Virus record (IMG/VR): IMGVR_UViG_3300005515_000010
Span: 1 to 47,207 of that record
Length of the DNA stretch: 47,207 bases
Direction: 5' to 3' (one strand)
Source of the DNA: a virus
The notes beneath the pieces are model-generated. The model was not told the origin of the DNA. It searched no databases and saw only the letters and a program-made list of their open reading frames with translations. A program made the translations under genes and the position numbers. The stretch's first letter is position 1; each line of letters starts with the position of its first letter. Of the stretch, positions 14,313 through 20,825 are shown in pieces.

Positions 14313-14419
14313 TGATTGCAGTCCTCGCGCTCGTCGCGGCTCCGATCTTGGTGTTCTACGTTTGGGCAATCCGGACGGCGTCGAAGATCGGCCCTCTTCT
14401 CGACGGTGATGGGGAATGA
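14309..14419 (+). CDS. 36-residue membrane peptide
   Basis: The product starts with one hydrophobic helix (MMIAVLALVAAPILVFYVWA) followed by a short polar tail. ATG at 14309 overlaps the methyltransferase stop (ATGA) and its stop overlaps the next start. The coupling suggests real translation; function is unknown. Confidence 0.55.
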   Translation: MMIAVLALVAAPILVFYVWAIRTASKIGPLLDGDGE

Positions 14420-14598
14420 TCAAGTTGCCGTTGCGCCTCGCCCTTCTGTTTTCCGGCCGACCTGCGGATCCGCGGCCGGCGCCGATCGTTCGCGACGAGG
14501 ACGGCCGGTTCCTCTCTCCGCACCGCGAGGCCGTGCGCGCGAAGTGCCGCGAGCAATGCGCCAAGCTGGGCATTGACGTGCCGGAGGCGCTGCGATGA
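14416..14598 (+). CDS. Hypothetical basic protein, 60 aa
   Basis: A 60-residue basic protein with RDEDGRFLSPHREAVRAKCR near the middle, coupled by ATGA overlaps on both sides. Short REDGRF-type segments like this occur in many phage proteins without assigned role. Unknown function. Confidence 0.6.
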   Translation: MIKLPLRLALLFSGRPADPRPAPIVRDEDGRFLSPHREAVRAKCREQCAKLGIDVPEALR

Positions 14599-15833
14599 CG
14601 CGCGTAGTTGACAATCTTTTCGCCCAGGGCGCCCGAATGGTGAGCGAGGAAGCAATCGAGCTGACGCTCGCCTCGCTCCGCGCCTATTGGGGCGAGCACG
14701 AGCATGTTGCCCTTGCGTGGTCCGGGGGCAAAGACAGCACGGCCGCGCTGACCCTCATCGTTCATCTGATCGAGGCCGGAGAGCTGCCGCGACCGAAGCG
14801 CCTGTACGTCTTCTATGCGCAAACCCGGCAGGAGCTTCTCCCGATCGAGGCCTCGGCCCGTCTTATCATCGACAAGTTGCTCGAGCGCGACTGGATCGAA
14901 TTTCAGGAGGTGATGGCGCCGCTCGACAAGCGCTTCTGGGTTTATATCCTCGGCCGGGGCGTGCCGCCGCCGAACAACAACACGCTCCGTTGGTGCACCC
15001 GGCAGATCAAGGTCGACCCGATGACGGCCGCGTTAGAAGCCGCGCTTGACGGAATCGACGGGTCGGCGCTGATGATAACCGGCGTCCGCCAAGGCGAGAG
15101 CGCGGTGCGCGACGGTCGTATCGCCATGTCATGCGGCAAAGACGGCGCGGAGTGCGGGCAAGGCTGGTATCAGAAGGTGCTGCCCGAGGCGAAGGGCATT
15201 CGCGGCCGGCTCGCGACCCTCGCCCCGCTCCTGCATTGGCGCGTCTGCACCATTTGGGATTGGCTCAAGGTCTATGCGCCGCAGCCGGAGTTCGGCGGCT
15301 GGCCGACCGCGATCCTCGCCGATGCCTATGGCGGCGATGATGCCGTCGAGAAGAGCGCTCGCACGGGCTGCGCGAACTGCCCTCTCGCCGAGGATGATAC
15401 CGCGCTGCAGAACATCATCGCGATGGACTATTGGTCTTACATCGCGCCCCTGCGCGAGCTCCGCGAGCTGCATCGCTGGCTGCGCGAACCGGCCCAGCGT
15501 ATCAGGAAGGCGGGCGCCGAGAAGCTCAAGAGCGGGAAGATCGCGAAGAACCCGCAGCGCATGGGCCCGCTCACCTTCGCGGCTCGCCTTCACGCCCTCG
15601 ACACCATCCTCGACGTCCAAGCGCGCATCAATGCCGAGGCCGATCGGCTCGACCGTCCCCGCATCGACATCATCAACGCCGAGGAAGAGGCCCGCATTCG
15701 CGAGCTGATCGCGGCCGAGACGTGGCCCGACGGTTGGACCGGTGACGAGCCGAGTGCCGCGCTGTGGCTCGACCGGGTCAATCAGGATGGCAGTATTGAG
15801 CCGCTGCTGTTCCGGGACCTTGTCGGAACATGA
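14595..15833 (+). CDS. DndC/PAPS-reductase-like sulfurtransferase-fold protein
   Basis: The 412-residue protein belongs to the adenine nucleotide alpha-hydrolase superfamily. The ATP pyrophosphatase loop SGGKDST is at residues 43-49, followed by LRWCTRQIKVDP (C134), the loop GVRQGESAVRD and the Cys pair RTGCANC (C259, C262). With C180 or C187 these could ligate an iron-sulfur cluster, as in DndC, which delivers sulfur in DNA phosphorothioation. No dndA, B, D or E gene is visible. Its place between two DNA methyltransferases and the replication gene suggests DNA modification, but PAPS-reductase-like chemistry is also possible. Confidence 0.85.
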   Translation: MTRVVDNLFAQGARMVSEEAIELTLASLRAYWGEHEHVALAWSGGKDSTAALTLIVHLIEAGELPRPKRLYVFYAQTRQELLPIEASARLIIDKLLERDWIEFQEVMAPLDKRFWVYILGRGVPPPNNNTLRWCTRQIKVDPMTAALEAALDGIDGSALMITGVRQGESAVRDGRIAMSCGKDGAECGQGWYQKVLPEAKGIRGRLATLAPLLHWRVCTIWDWLKVYAPQPEFGGWPTAILADAYGGDDAVEKSARTGCANCPLAEDDTALQNIIAMDYWSYIAPLRELRELHRWLREPAQRIRKAGAEKLKSGKIAKNPQRMGPLTFAARLHALDTILDVQARINAEADRLDRPRIDIINAEEEARIRELIAAETWPDGWTGDEPSAALWLDRVNQDGSIEPLLFRDLVGT

Positions 15834-16927
15834 GCGCTGAAACCTCGGCATGGGCGAAAGAGCAGACGTGCGGCGATCGCACGGTCAAGGCGGTGCTGCG
15901 CGAGATTGCCAATTGGGCGTCGCCGGCCGGTGTCGTGCAGTTCCTCAGCGTGCGGCGCATCGCGAGCGTCGTCGAGGTCAGCACGCGCACTGTCCAGCGC
16001 GCGATTGCCACGCTGGAAGAGCCGACGATCGAGCACCCGAACCGGCTCGGGCTGATCCGCCGTGTCGATCGATATCGCGAGGACGGTGGCCAAGGCGCAT
16101 GCGGGTTTATCCTGCTCGGCTATCAGCCGCCCATGCATGTCGTAGCCGGTGACAAAATGTCACCCCCCTACGACATGGGCGACACCCTCCCCGGCGACAA
16201 AATGTCAGGGGAGCCGGTGACGCCGGTGTCACCCCTTAAAAGAGACAAGATACTTCCCCTAGATGATGCTGACGCATCATCTGTCCCCAAGCGAAATGGC
16301 GACGGGGAAGAGGATCAGGGCTCGGGCGGCGAAGAGCCGAAGGCAAAGGAGCAGGCGCATCGCGGCACGCGGTTGCCGATGGATTGGAAGCCTCCCGCCG
16401 TCGCGGACCTGCCGCCGCAGGCGCGCGCCATCGCCGAGCAATGGTCGAAAGGAGCTTATGCCACTGAAGCGGAAGCGTTTCGTGGATATTGGACCTCGCT
16501 GCCGGGCGGAAAGGCGCGCAAGCTCGACTGGCTCGCGACCTGGGCGAACCGGGTCGTGGCGATCGGCGCGAACGTGTTGCGCGCCGAAAAGGCGGGCGTC
16601 GCCTTCCCCGATCCCGACAAGGCCGATGCCGGCCCGCGCGCTTCGGCGCCGGTCGCGGCGAAGGCCGGCGAGGATGAGCGGTCGGCGATCGTGCACAACC
16701 TGCTCGAGCGGGAATTCGGGCGCACCTATGCCAGCTGGCTGAAAGGCGCAGCGATCACGTTCGACGACGAGGGCGCGGTCGTCACCCTGCCGAGCAAGTT
16801 CGCCCGCGACTATGTCGAGACCAACCTCGGCGCGCGCATCGCGGTGGCGGTGGCGCGCACGCTCGACCGGAACGCGCCGGGGGCGGTGCGCTTCGTCGCC
16901 GAGACCGGAGTGCCGGCGCATGTCTGA
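15830..16927 (+). CDS. Replication initiator-like protein (HTH plus DnaA N-terminal-like domain)
   Basis: A winged-helix-like segment (VQFLSVRRIASVVEVSTRTV, about residues 37-56) opens this 365-residue protein, as in O-type phage initiators. Residues about 285-350 (REFGRTYASWLKGAAITFDD, then VTLPSKFARDYVETN) resemble the DnaA N-terminal domain that recruits helicase. The linker is low-complexity and its DNA carries iteron-like repeats, as in lambda O. It probably recognises the phage origin and loads the host helicase. No phage helicase or polymerase gene is seen, so replication must borrow host enzymes. Confidence 0.75.
   Translation: MSAETSAWAKEQTCGDRTVKAVLREIANWASPAGVVQFLSVRRIASVVEVSTRTVQRAIATLEEPTIEHPNRLGLIRRVDRYREDGGQGACGFILLGYQPPMHVVAGDKMSPPYDMGDTLPGDKMSGEPVTPVSPLKRDKILPLDDADASSVPKRNGDGEEDQGSGGEEPKAKEQAHRGTRLPMDWKPPAVADLPPQARAIAEQWSKGAYATEAEAFRGYWTSLPGGKARKLDWLATWANRVVAIGANVLRAEKAGVAFPDPDKADAGPRASAPVAAKAGEDERSAIVHNLLEREFGRTYASWLKGAAITFDDEGAVVTLPSKFARDYVETNLGARIAVAVARTLDRNAPGAVRFVAETGVPAHV
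16148..16281 (+). other. Candidate replication origin with palindromic iterons
   Basis: Inside the initiator gene, GGTGACAAAATGTCACC (16148-16164), GGCGACAAAATGTCAGG (16193-16209) and GGTGAC-N6-GTCACC (16216-16233) are three related palindromes. They are followed by an A-rich stretch (16234-16256) and an 8-bp hairpin GATGATGC/GCATCATC (16262-16281). An origin within the initiator gene, in its linker-coding part, mirrors lambda. Inference from repeats and position. Confidence 0.6.
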
Positions 16928-17180
16928 GCAGCGACATATCCCCCTCACCGTCTCGCTCAACGCGATGCGCCGCTACCGCGAGCTCGTAGCCAACGTCCCA
17001 GCGCGCGAGATCGTCCAGCGCCTCACCGGCCCGATCTTCGACATGTGCGACAGCATGGGCGGCGGCGCGGTCATCCTGCCGAGCGGGCACCGCGTCGTTT
17101 GCGGCGACGGCACGATCGTCACCGTGTTGCCGAAGGGGCAGCACTGGCTCGGATTTATTGGAAAGCTCGAAGATGAATAA
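16920..17180 (+). CDS. Hypothetical protein, 86 aa
   Basis: The 86-residue product is helical in its first half (NAMRRYRELVANVPAREIVQ) and beta-rich in the second (VILPSGHRVVCGDGTIVTVL). It overlaps the initiator gene by 8 bases and the next gene by 8. No family recognised. Confidence 0.65.
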   Translation: MSEQRHIPLTVSLNAMRRYRELVANVPAREIVQRLTGPIFDMCDSMGGGAVILPSGHRVVCGDGTIVTVLPKGQHWLGFIGKLEDE

Positions 17181-17628
17181 GGCCGAAGTCGCCGCGCTGA
17201 TCTGTGACCTGCCGCTGAAGGACCGCCATATCTATGGCGCGATCGCCGCGGCGGCGCGCGATGGGCGGCCCTGCCCGACGGCCGACGATCTGGTCGAGGT
17301 CAGCGGCTATTCGGCGGTGAGCAGCACGGTCGAGGCGATCCAGCGGCTCGAGCGGCGCGGCCTGCTCGAGGTGCGGCGATTCCAGCGCGGCCGCCAGGTC
17401 ATGATTGTCGAAACCGGCGAATGGACCGCGCGGCCGCTCAACATGGCGCCGCACTGGCGCGACCGCCCGCGCGAGATCCCTGCGCCGTCGACGGTGATCG
17501 TCCGCACGCGCGAGCCCGACGTGCATGCCGAAATCATGAAATGGGCGAGCGGGCGCGGCGTCAGCCTCAGCGAAGGCCTCGCCGACCTGGTCTTCATCGG
17601 ATGGAAAGTGGAGATGGAACGTGGATAA
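17173..17628 (+). CDS. Winged-helix regulator-like protein, 151 aa
   Basis: Residues about 35-85 form a winged-helix pattern: TADDLVEVSGYSAVSSTVEA, then IQRLERRGLLEVRRFQRGR, resembling the LexA/GntR-type DNA-binding fold. The C-terminal part may dimerise. It lies near the end of the early operon, just before the packaging genes, a natural place for a late activator. The ATG at 17173 was preferred over a TTG five codons earlier. It ends EMERG, like the next protein. Confidence 0.7.
   Translation: MNKAEVAALICDLPLKDRHIYGAIAAAARDGRPCPTADDLVEVSGYSAVSSTVEAIQRLERRGLLEVRRFQRGRQVMIVETGEWTARPLNMAPHWRDRPREIPAPSTVIVRTREPDVHAEIMKWASGRGVSLSEGLADLVFIGWKVEMERG
17610..17626 (+). repeat. Left copy of a 17-bp gene-boundary direct repeat
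   Basis: GGAGATGGAACGTGGAT occurs here and again at 17950-17966. Both copies span the last codons of one gene (encoding EMERG-stop) and the GTG start of the next, so they exactly bracket the 115-residue gene between them. Confidence 0.95.
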
Positions 17629-17968
17629 GGGCGAGGCGGCGAATGTGCTCGGCGCGCATATGGAGCCTGTCGAGAAGCTTCTGCGGTCGCTTCTCCACGG
17701 TGAGTTTTCCAGCCTTAGCCTTACATTTAACGACGCGCAGGCATGCAACTACGAAACTGCTCAGCAATGGTTCGAGCAGGGGCTGTTCGACGACGACGAG
17801 TTTGTTTCCGATGCCGAGCGCGAGAAGGCGCTGCGGGAAAATTCGGTTTGGACTCTTCAGTGGTATCCGGACACGCCTGCAGGCTTTCACAAGGCGAGCG
17901 CATCGACGCTCGGAGCCCTGTTGGTGTGGGTAGTCGAGAATGTAGACGGGGAGATGGAACGTGGATGA
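17621..17968 (+). CDS. Hypothetical protein, 115 aa (GTG start), possible cassette
   Basis: The acidic 115-residue product contains FSSLSLTFNDAQACNYETAQ and WTLQWYPDTPAGFHKASAST. Its DNA is visibly richer in A and T than the neighbours near its 5' end, and it is bracketed by 17-bp direct repeats, both signs of separate acquisition. Start GTG overlaps the upstream stop by 8 bases. Function is unknown. Confidence 0.65.
   Translation: MDKGEAANVLGAHMEPVEKLLRSLLHGEFSSLSLTFNDAQACNYETAQQWFEQGLFDDDEFVSDAEREKALRENSVWTLQWYPDTPAGFHKASASTLGALLVWVVENVDGEMERG
17950..17966 (+). repeat. Right copy of the 17-bp gene-boundary direct repeat
   Basis: Second copy of GGAGATGGAACGTGGAT, 340 bases after the first. 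Recombination between the copies would remove the intervening gene and rejoin its neighbours with translational coupling intact. Confidence 0.95.
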
Positions 17969-18116
17969 TATTCTTGCCGCCCTGCTCGTCGTGTTCGTCC
18001 TGTGCTTCCTGTTCGACATCGTCGACGTCATCTTCATGGTGCTGTTCTTCGCCGCCTCTCGCCTTGCGAAAGTTGTCGACATCCTGATCGACAAGCTGCG
18101 GGGGACCAGTGGCTAA
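17961..18116 (+). CDS. 51-residue membrane protein (GTG start)
   Basis: GTG at 17961 begins a short protein with a strongly hydrophobic first half (ILAALLVVFVLCFLFDIVDV, then IFMVLFFAASRL) and an amphipathic end (VVDILIDKLRG). It overlaps both neighbours by 8 bases, the operon pattern. A single long or two short membrane segments are likely. The position before the terminase genes gives no functional clue. Confidence 0.6.
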   Translation: MDDILAALLVVFVLCFLFDIVDVIFMVLFFAASRLAKVVDILIDKLRGTSG

Positions 18117-18918
18117 GACGCCTGCCCCGAAGAAACGCGCCGCGAAACCCAAGCGCGCGGCGCCGCCGTCGCGCGATGCCGAGACCGGGCTGACGCTCAA
18201 GCAAAAGCTGTTCGCCGACGAATATCTCGTCGACCTCAACGGCGTGCGCGCTTACCGCGCCGCCGGCTACAAGGGCAGCGACAATGTCTGCGCGGTCGAA
18301 GCGCACAAGCTCCTAAGCAATCCTAAGGTGGCGGCCTATATCGAAGCCGCGATCGCGGCGCGGTCGCAGCGCACCGAAATCACGCAAGACATGGTGCTCG
18401 AGCGTTGGTGGGCGATCGCCACGGCCGACGCGAACGAACTGATCCAGTTCCGCCGGACGTGCTGCCGCTACTGCCACGGCAAGGGCTTCGCCTATCAGTG
18501 GGTCGACGAGGAAGAATATACGCAGGCCCTTATGGTCGCGCGCCTCACGGCCGAAGCCGAAAAGGGGAAGAAGAAGCCCGGCGCGCCGGCACCCAAGCTG
18601 CCCAAGGATGATGGCGGCTATGGGTTCGTCAAATCGAACCCGCCGCACCCGAAGTGTACGAAATGCCGCGGCGAGGGCAATCCGGACGTCTTCGCGCACG
18701 ATACGCGCCAGCTGAAGGGTAATGCGCGCCTGCTCTATGCCGGGGTGAAGGTCACGCAATCCGGGTTCGAAATGAAGGTGCACGACCAGATGGCCGCGCT
18801 CGACAAGGTCGCGCGCCACCTCGGCATGTATAAGGACAAGATCGAGCACGACGTCACCGATGATCTTGTCGAGGCGCTCCAGGCCGGCAACAGGCGGGTA
18901 GCGGATGGCGCGGGCTAA
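18109..18918 (+). CDS. terS: Terminase small subunit with inserted zinc motif
   Basis: Residues about 28-85 match the terminase_2 small-subunit pattern (LTLKQKLFADEYLVDLNGVR, then AYRAAGYKGS, then LLSNPKVAAYIEAAI), an HTH that binds the packaging site. Between there and the C-terminus lies an insertion with CCRYCHGKG (C118-C122) and CTKCRGEG (C183, C186), a DnaJ-like zinc arrangement. At 269 residues the protein is longer than usual. The N-terminus is basic and Pro/Ala-rich. GTG start overlaps the upstream gene by 8 bases. Confidence 0.85.
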   Translation: MAKTPAPKKRAAKPKRAAPPSRDAETGLTLKQKLFADEYLVDLNGVRAYRAAGYKGSDNVCAVEAHKLLSNPKVAAYIEAAIAARSQRTEITQDMVLERWWAIATADANELIQFRRTCCRYCHGKGFAYQWVDEEEYTQALMVARLTAEAEKGKKKPGAPAPKLPKDDGGYGFVKSNPPHPKCTKCRGEGNPDVFAHDTRQLKGNARLLYAGVKVTQSGFEMKVHDQMAALDKVARHLGMYKDKIEHDVTDDLVEALQAGNRRVADGAG

Positions 18919-20413
18919 CAGTCACCTCGAGCTCGCGCAGCGTATTGGCGAATTCAGGTGGGACCCCGAGGGATATGCGCTTTTCGCGTTCCCTTGGGGT
19001 AAGAAGGGCACCGACCTCGAGCGCCATGCGGGACCGCGCAAATGGCAGCTGGATGAGCTCCGCCAGCTGGGCGAGCACCTGCAGAATCCGGAAACCCGGC
19101 ACATGCCGTATCGCAGCGCGAAGGCGTCGGGGCACGGCATCGGTAAATCCGCGCTGATCGGCATCATATGTAAGTGGGGTCTCGATACCTGCGTCGACAC
19201 CCGTATCGTCATCACGGCCAATACCGAGACCCAGCTGCTCACCAAGACGTCGCCGGAAATCGGCAAATGGGCGCGGCTCGCGATCACGCGCGATTGGTTC
19301 AAGCATAACGCGACCAGCCTCGTTTCGACGCTGCCCGGCCGCGCTATGTCGTGGCGCCTCGATCTCGTTACCTGGTCGGTGACCAACACCGAGGCGTTCG
19401 CGGGCCTGCATAACGAGGGCAAGCGCATCATCGTCATCTATGACGAAGCGTCTGCTATCGCTGACAAGGTGTGGGAGGTCACGCTCGGCGCGCTCACCGA
19501 TGCCGATACCGAGATCATCTGGATCGCCTTCGGCAACCCGACCCTCAATACCGGCGAATTTCGCCAGTGCTTCGGCAAGAACCGCAATCTCTGGCGCACC
19601 GCGCAGATAGATAGCCGGACTGTCGAGGGCACGAACAAGGCTTTCCTCGACCTGCTCGTCAAAACCTATGGTGAAGAGAGCGATATCGTAAAGGTGCGCG
19701 TCCGTGGCATGTTCCCCTCCGCTAGTTCCATGCAATTCATAGGGCAGGACGTCGTCGACGCCGCCAAAGAGCGCGAGGTGCAGACCTTGGGCTCGGATCC
19801 CGTCATCTTCGGTGTCGACTGCGCGCGCTTCGGCGACGACAAGTCGGTGCTCGCCATCCGGTGCGGCCGCGACGCCAAGTCCCGCCCGTGGAAGGAATGG
19901 ACGAAACAGGACAGCATGCTGCTCGCCGGCGACATCGCGCTCGAGGCGATGCGATGGAAGCCTGACGCGATCTTTGTCGACGCCGGCAACATCGGCGCGG
20001 CCGTCATCGACCGCCTGCGGCAGCTGGGCGTCGAGAATGTCCATGAGGTGTGGTTCGGCGGCGAAGGGGGCGCAGCCTACCTAGACAATGGCGTGACGGT
20101 TCACACCGGCAACAAGCGCACCCAGATGTGGACGCGCATGCGCGCGTGGCTCCCCATGGGCGCCATCCCCGACAATCAGCAACTGAGCGACGACCTTGTC
20201 GGGCCGACCTATGCCTTTGGCGCCGACGAGACGAGCATCGTGCTCGAAAAGAAAAAGGACATGAAGAAACGCGGCCTTGCGAGTCCGGATGAAGGCGACG
20301 CGCTCGCCTGCACCTTCGCCGAGCCGGTACTGCCGCGCTCGGTGCCGTCGTATCTCAACCCCGAGAATTACGGCCATAGGCCGGGAGGCGATCGATACAA
20401 TGAACTCGACTAG
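18905..20413 (+). CDS. terL: Terminase large subunit
   Basis: The packaging ATPase-nuclease, 502 residues. A Walker A-like loop SGHGIGKSA is at about 75-83, Walker B IIVIYDEAS with D180-E181, and the C-terminal RNase H-like nuclease has acidic residues in FGVDCARFGDD (D305), IFVDAGNIG and DEGDAL. Overlaps the small subunit by 14 bases. Packaging strategy (headful or cohesive ends) cannot be told from the sequence; the genes precede the portal as in lambdoid order, not at the end as in T7. Confidence 0.95.
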   Translation: MARANSHLELAQRIGEFRWDPEGYALFAFPWGKKGTDLERHAGPRKWQLDELRQLGEHLQNPETRHMPYRSAKASGHGIGKSALIGIICKWGLDTCVDTRIVITANTETQLLTKTSPEIGKWARLAITRDWFKHNATSLVSTLPGRAMSWRLDLVTWSVTNTEAFAGLHNEGKRIIVIYDEASAIADKVWEVTLGALTDADTEIIWIAFGNPTLNTGEFRQCFGKNRNLWRTAQIDSRTVEGTNKAFLDLLVKTYGEESDIVKVRVRGMFPSASSMQFIGQDVVDAAKEREVQTLGSDPVIFGVDCARFGDDKSVLAIRCGRDAKSRPWKEWTKQDSMLLAGDIALEAMRWKPDAIFVDAGNIGAAVIDRLRQLGVENVHEVWFGGEGGAAYLDNGVTVHTGNKRTQMWTRMRAWLPMGAIPDNQQLSDDLVGPTYAFGADETSIVLEKKKDMKKRGLASPDEGDALACTFAEPVLPRSVPSYLNPENYGHRPGGDRYNELD

Positions 20414-20579
20414 CCCGAGCAGCTTCGAGGAATGGTGCCGCCTGTCCGGCCTCGATCGCCATTACGTCACGCGCAACTATTCGGCGGTCCGGAAGCGCTA
20501 TGAGGCCGATCCGCTCACCCCGATGCCGATCGTCCCGCCGCCGGTCCCGAAGCCGCGCGACCGCTACGACGAGATCTGA
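20400..20579 (+). CDS. Hypothetical protein, 59 aa
   Basis: A 59-residue protein (SSFEEWCRLSGLDRHYVTRN) with a Pro-rich C-terminus. ATG at 20400 overlaps the terminase stop by 14 bases. Small proteins in this place occur in related phages without a known role. Confidence 0.6.
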   Translation: MNSTSPSSFEEWCRLSGLDRHYVTRNYSAVRKRYEADPLTPMPIVPPPVPKPRDRYDEI

Positions 20580-20582
20580 CCC

Positions 20583-20610
20583 GATTCAACGGCGCGGGGG
20601 CCACCCGTAA
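20583..20610 (+). promoter_or_regulatory. Late promoter-like motif A
   Basis: GATTCAA (20583-20589), 17 bases, then GTAA (20607-20610). It is the first of six copies with identical spacing and lies 30 bases before the portal gene group. Interpreted as a late promoter; the recognising factor is unknown. Confidence 0.65.
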
Positions 20611-20611
20611 C

Positions 20612-20632
20612 GCTCTCCCATCAAAGGAGAGC
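20612..20632 (+). other. 5' leader hairpin containing a Shine-Dalgarno sequence
   Basis: GCTCTCC (20612-20618) pairs with GGAGAGC (20626-20632) around a 7-base loop. If transcription starts just after motif A, this hairpin is the very 5' end of the message. The GGAG of the ribosome site for the next gene is in the stem, so it could protect the RNA and modulate translation. Confidence 0.6.
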
Positions 20633-20639
20633 CGCTGGC

Positions 20640-20825
20640 ATGTGCACCCCGAAAGCCCCCGACGTTCCCAGCGTCCCCGAAAGGCAGGCGATGAAGCTGC
20701 CCGACGAAGGGCTCGACCTCACGAAAGACTCGTCGAAGCGCCGCCGCGCCATCATGGCGGGCCTGATCACGTCGCCGCAGGGCGCGCTCGGTAGCCCGAA
20801 CACGGCAAATCCGACCCTCGGCTAA
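20640..20825 (+). CDS. Small virion assembly-type protein upstream of the portal, 61 aa
   Basis: A 61-residue protein starting MCTPKAPDVP and ending AGLITSPQGALGSPNTANPT. The -TSPQG- ending resembles small proteins found before portals in T7-like and BPP-1-like podoviruses (gp7.3-type tail assembly proteins). Its stop shares a base with the portal start. Resemblance is weak; role inferred from position. Confidence 0.6.
   Translation: MCTPKAPDVPSVPERQAMKLPDEGLDLTKDSSKRRRAIMAGLITSPQGALGSPNTANPTLG

Noticed and set aside
11383-18116. T7-type single-subunit RNA polymerase or phage DNA polymerase and helicase genes
   Set aside because: No frame in the early region is long enough or carries such motifs. 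The initiator-like protein is the only replication gene recognised.
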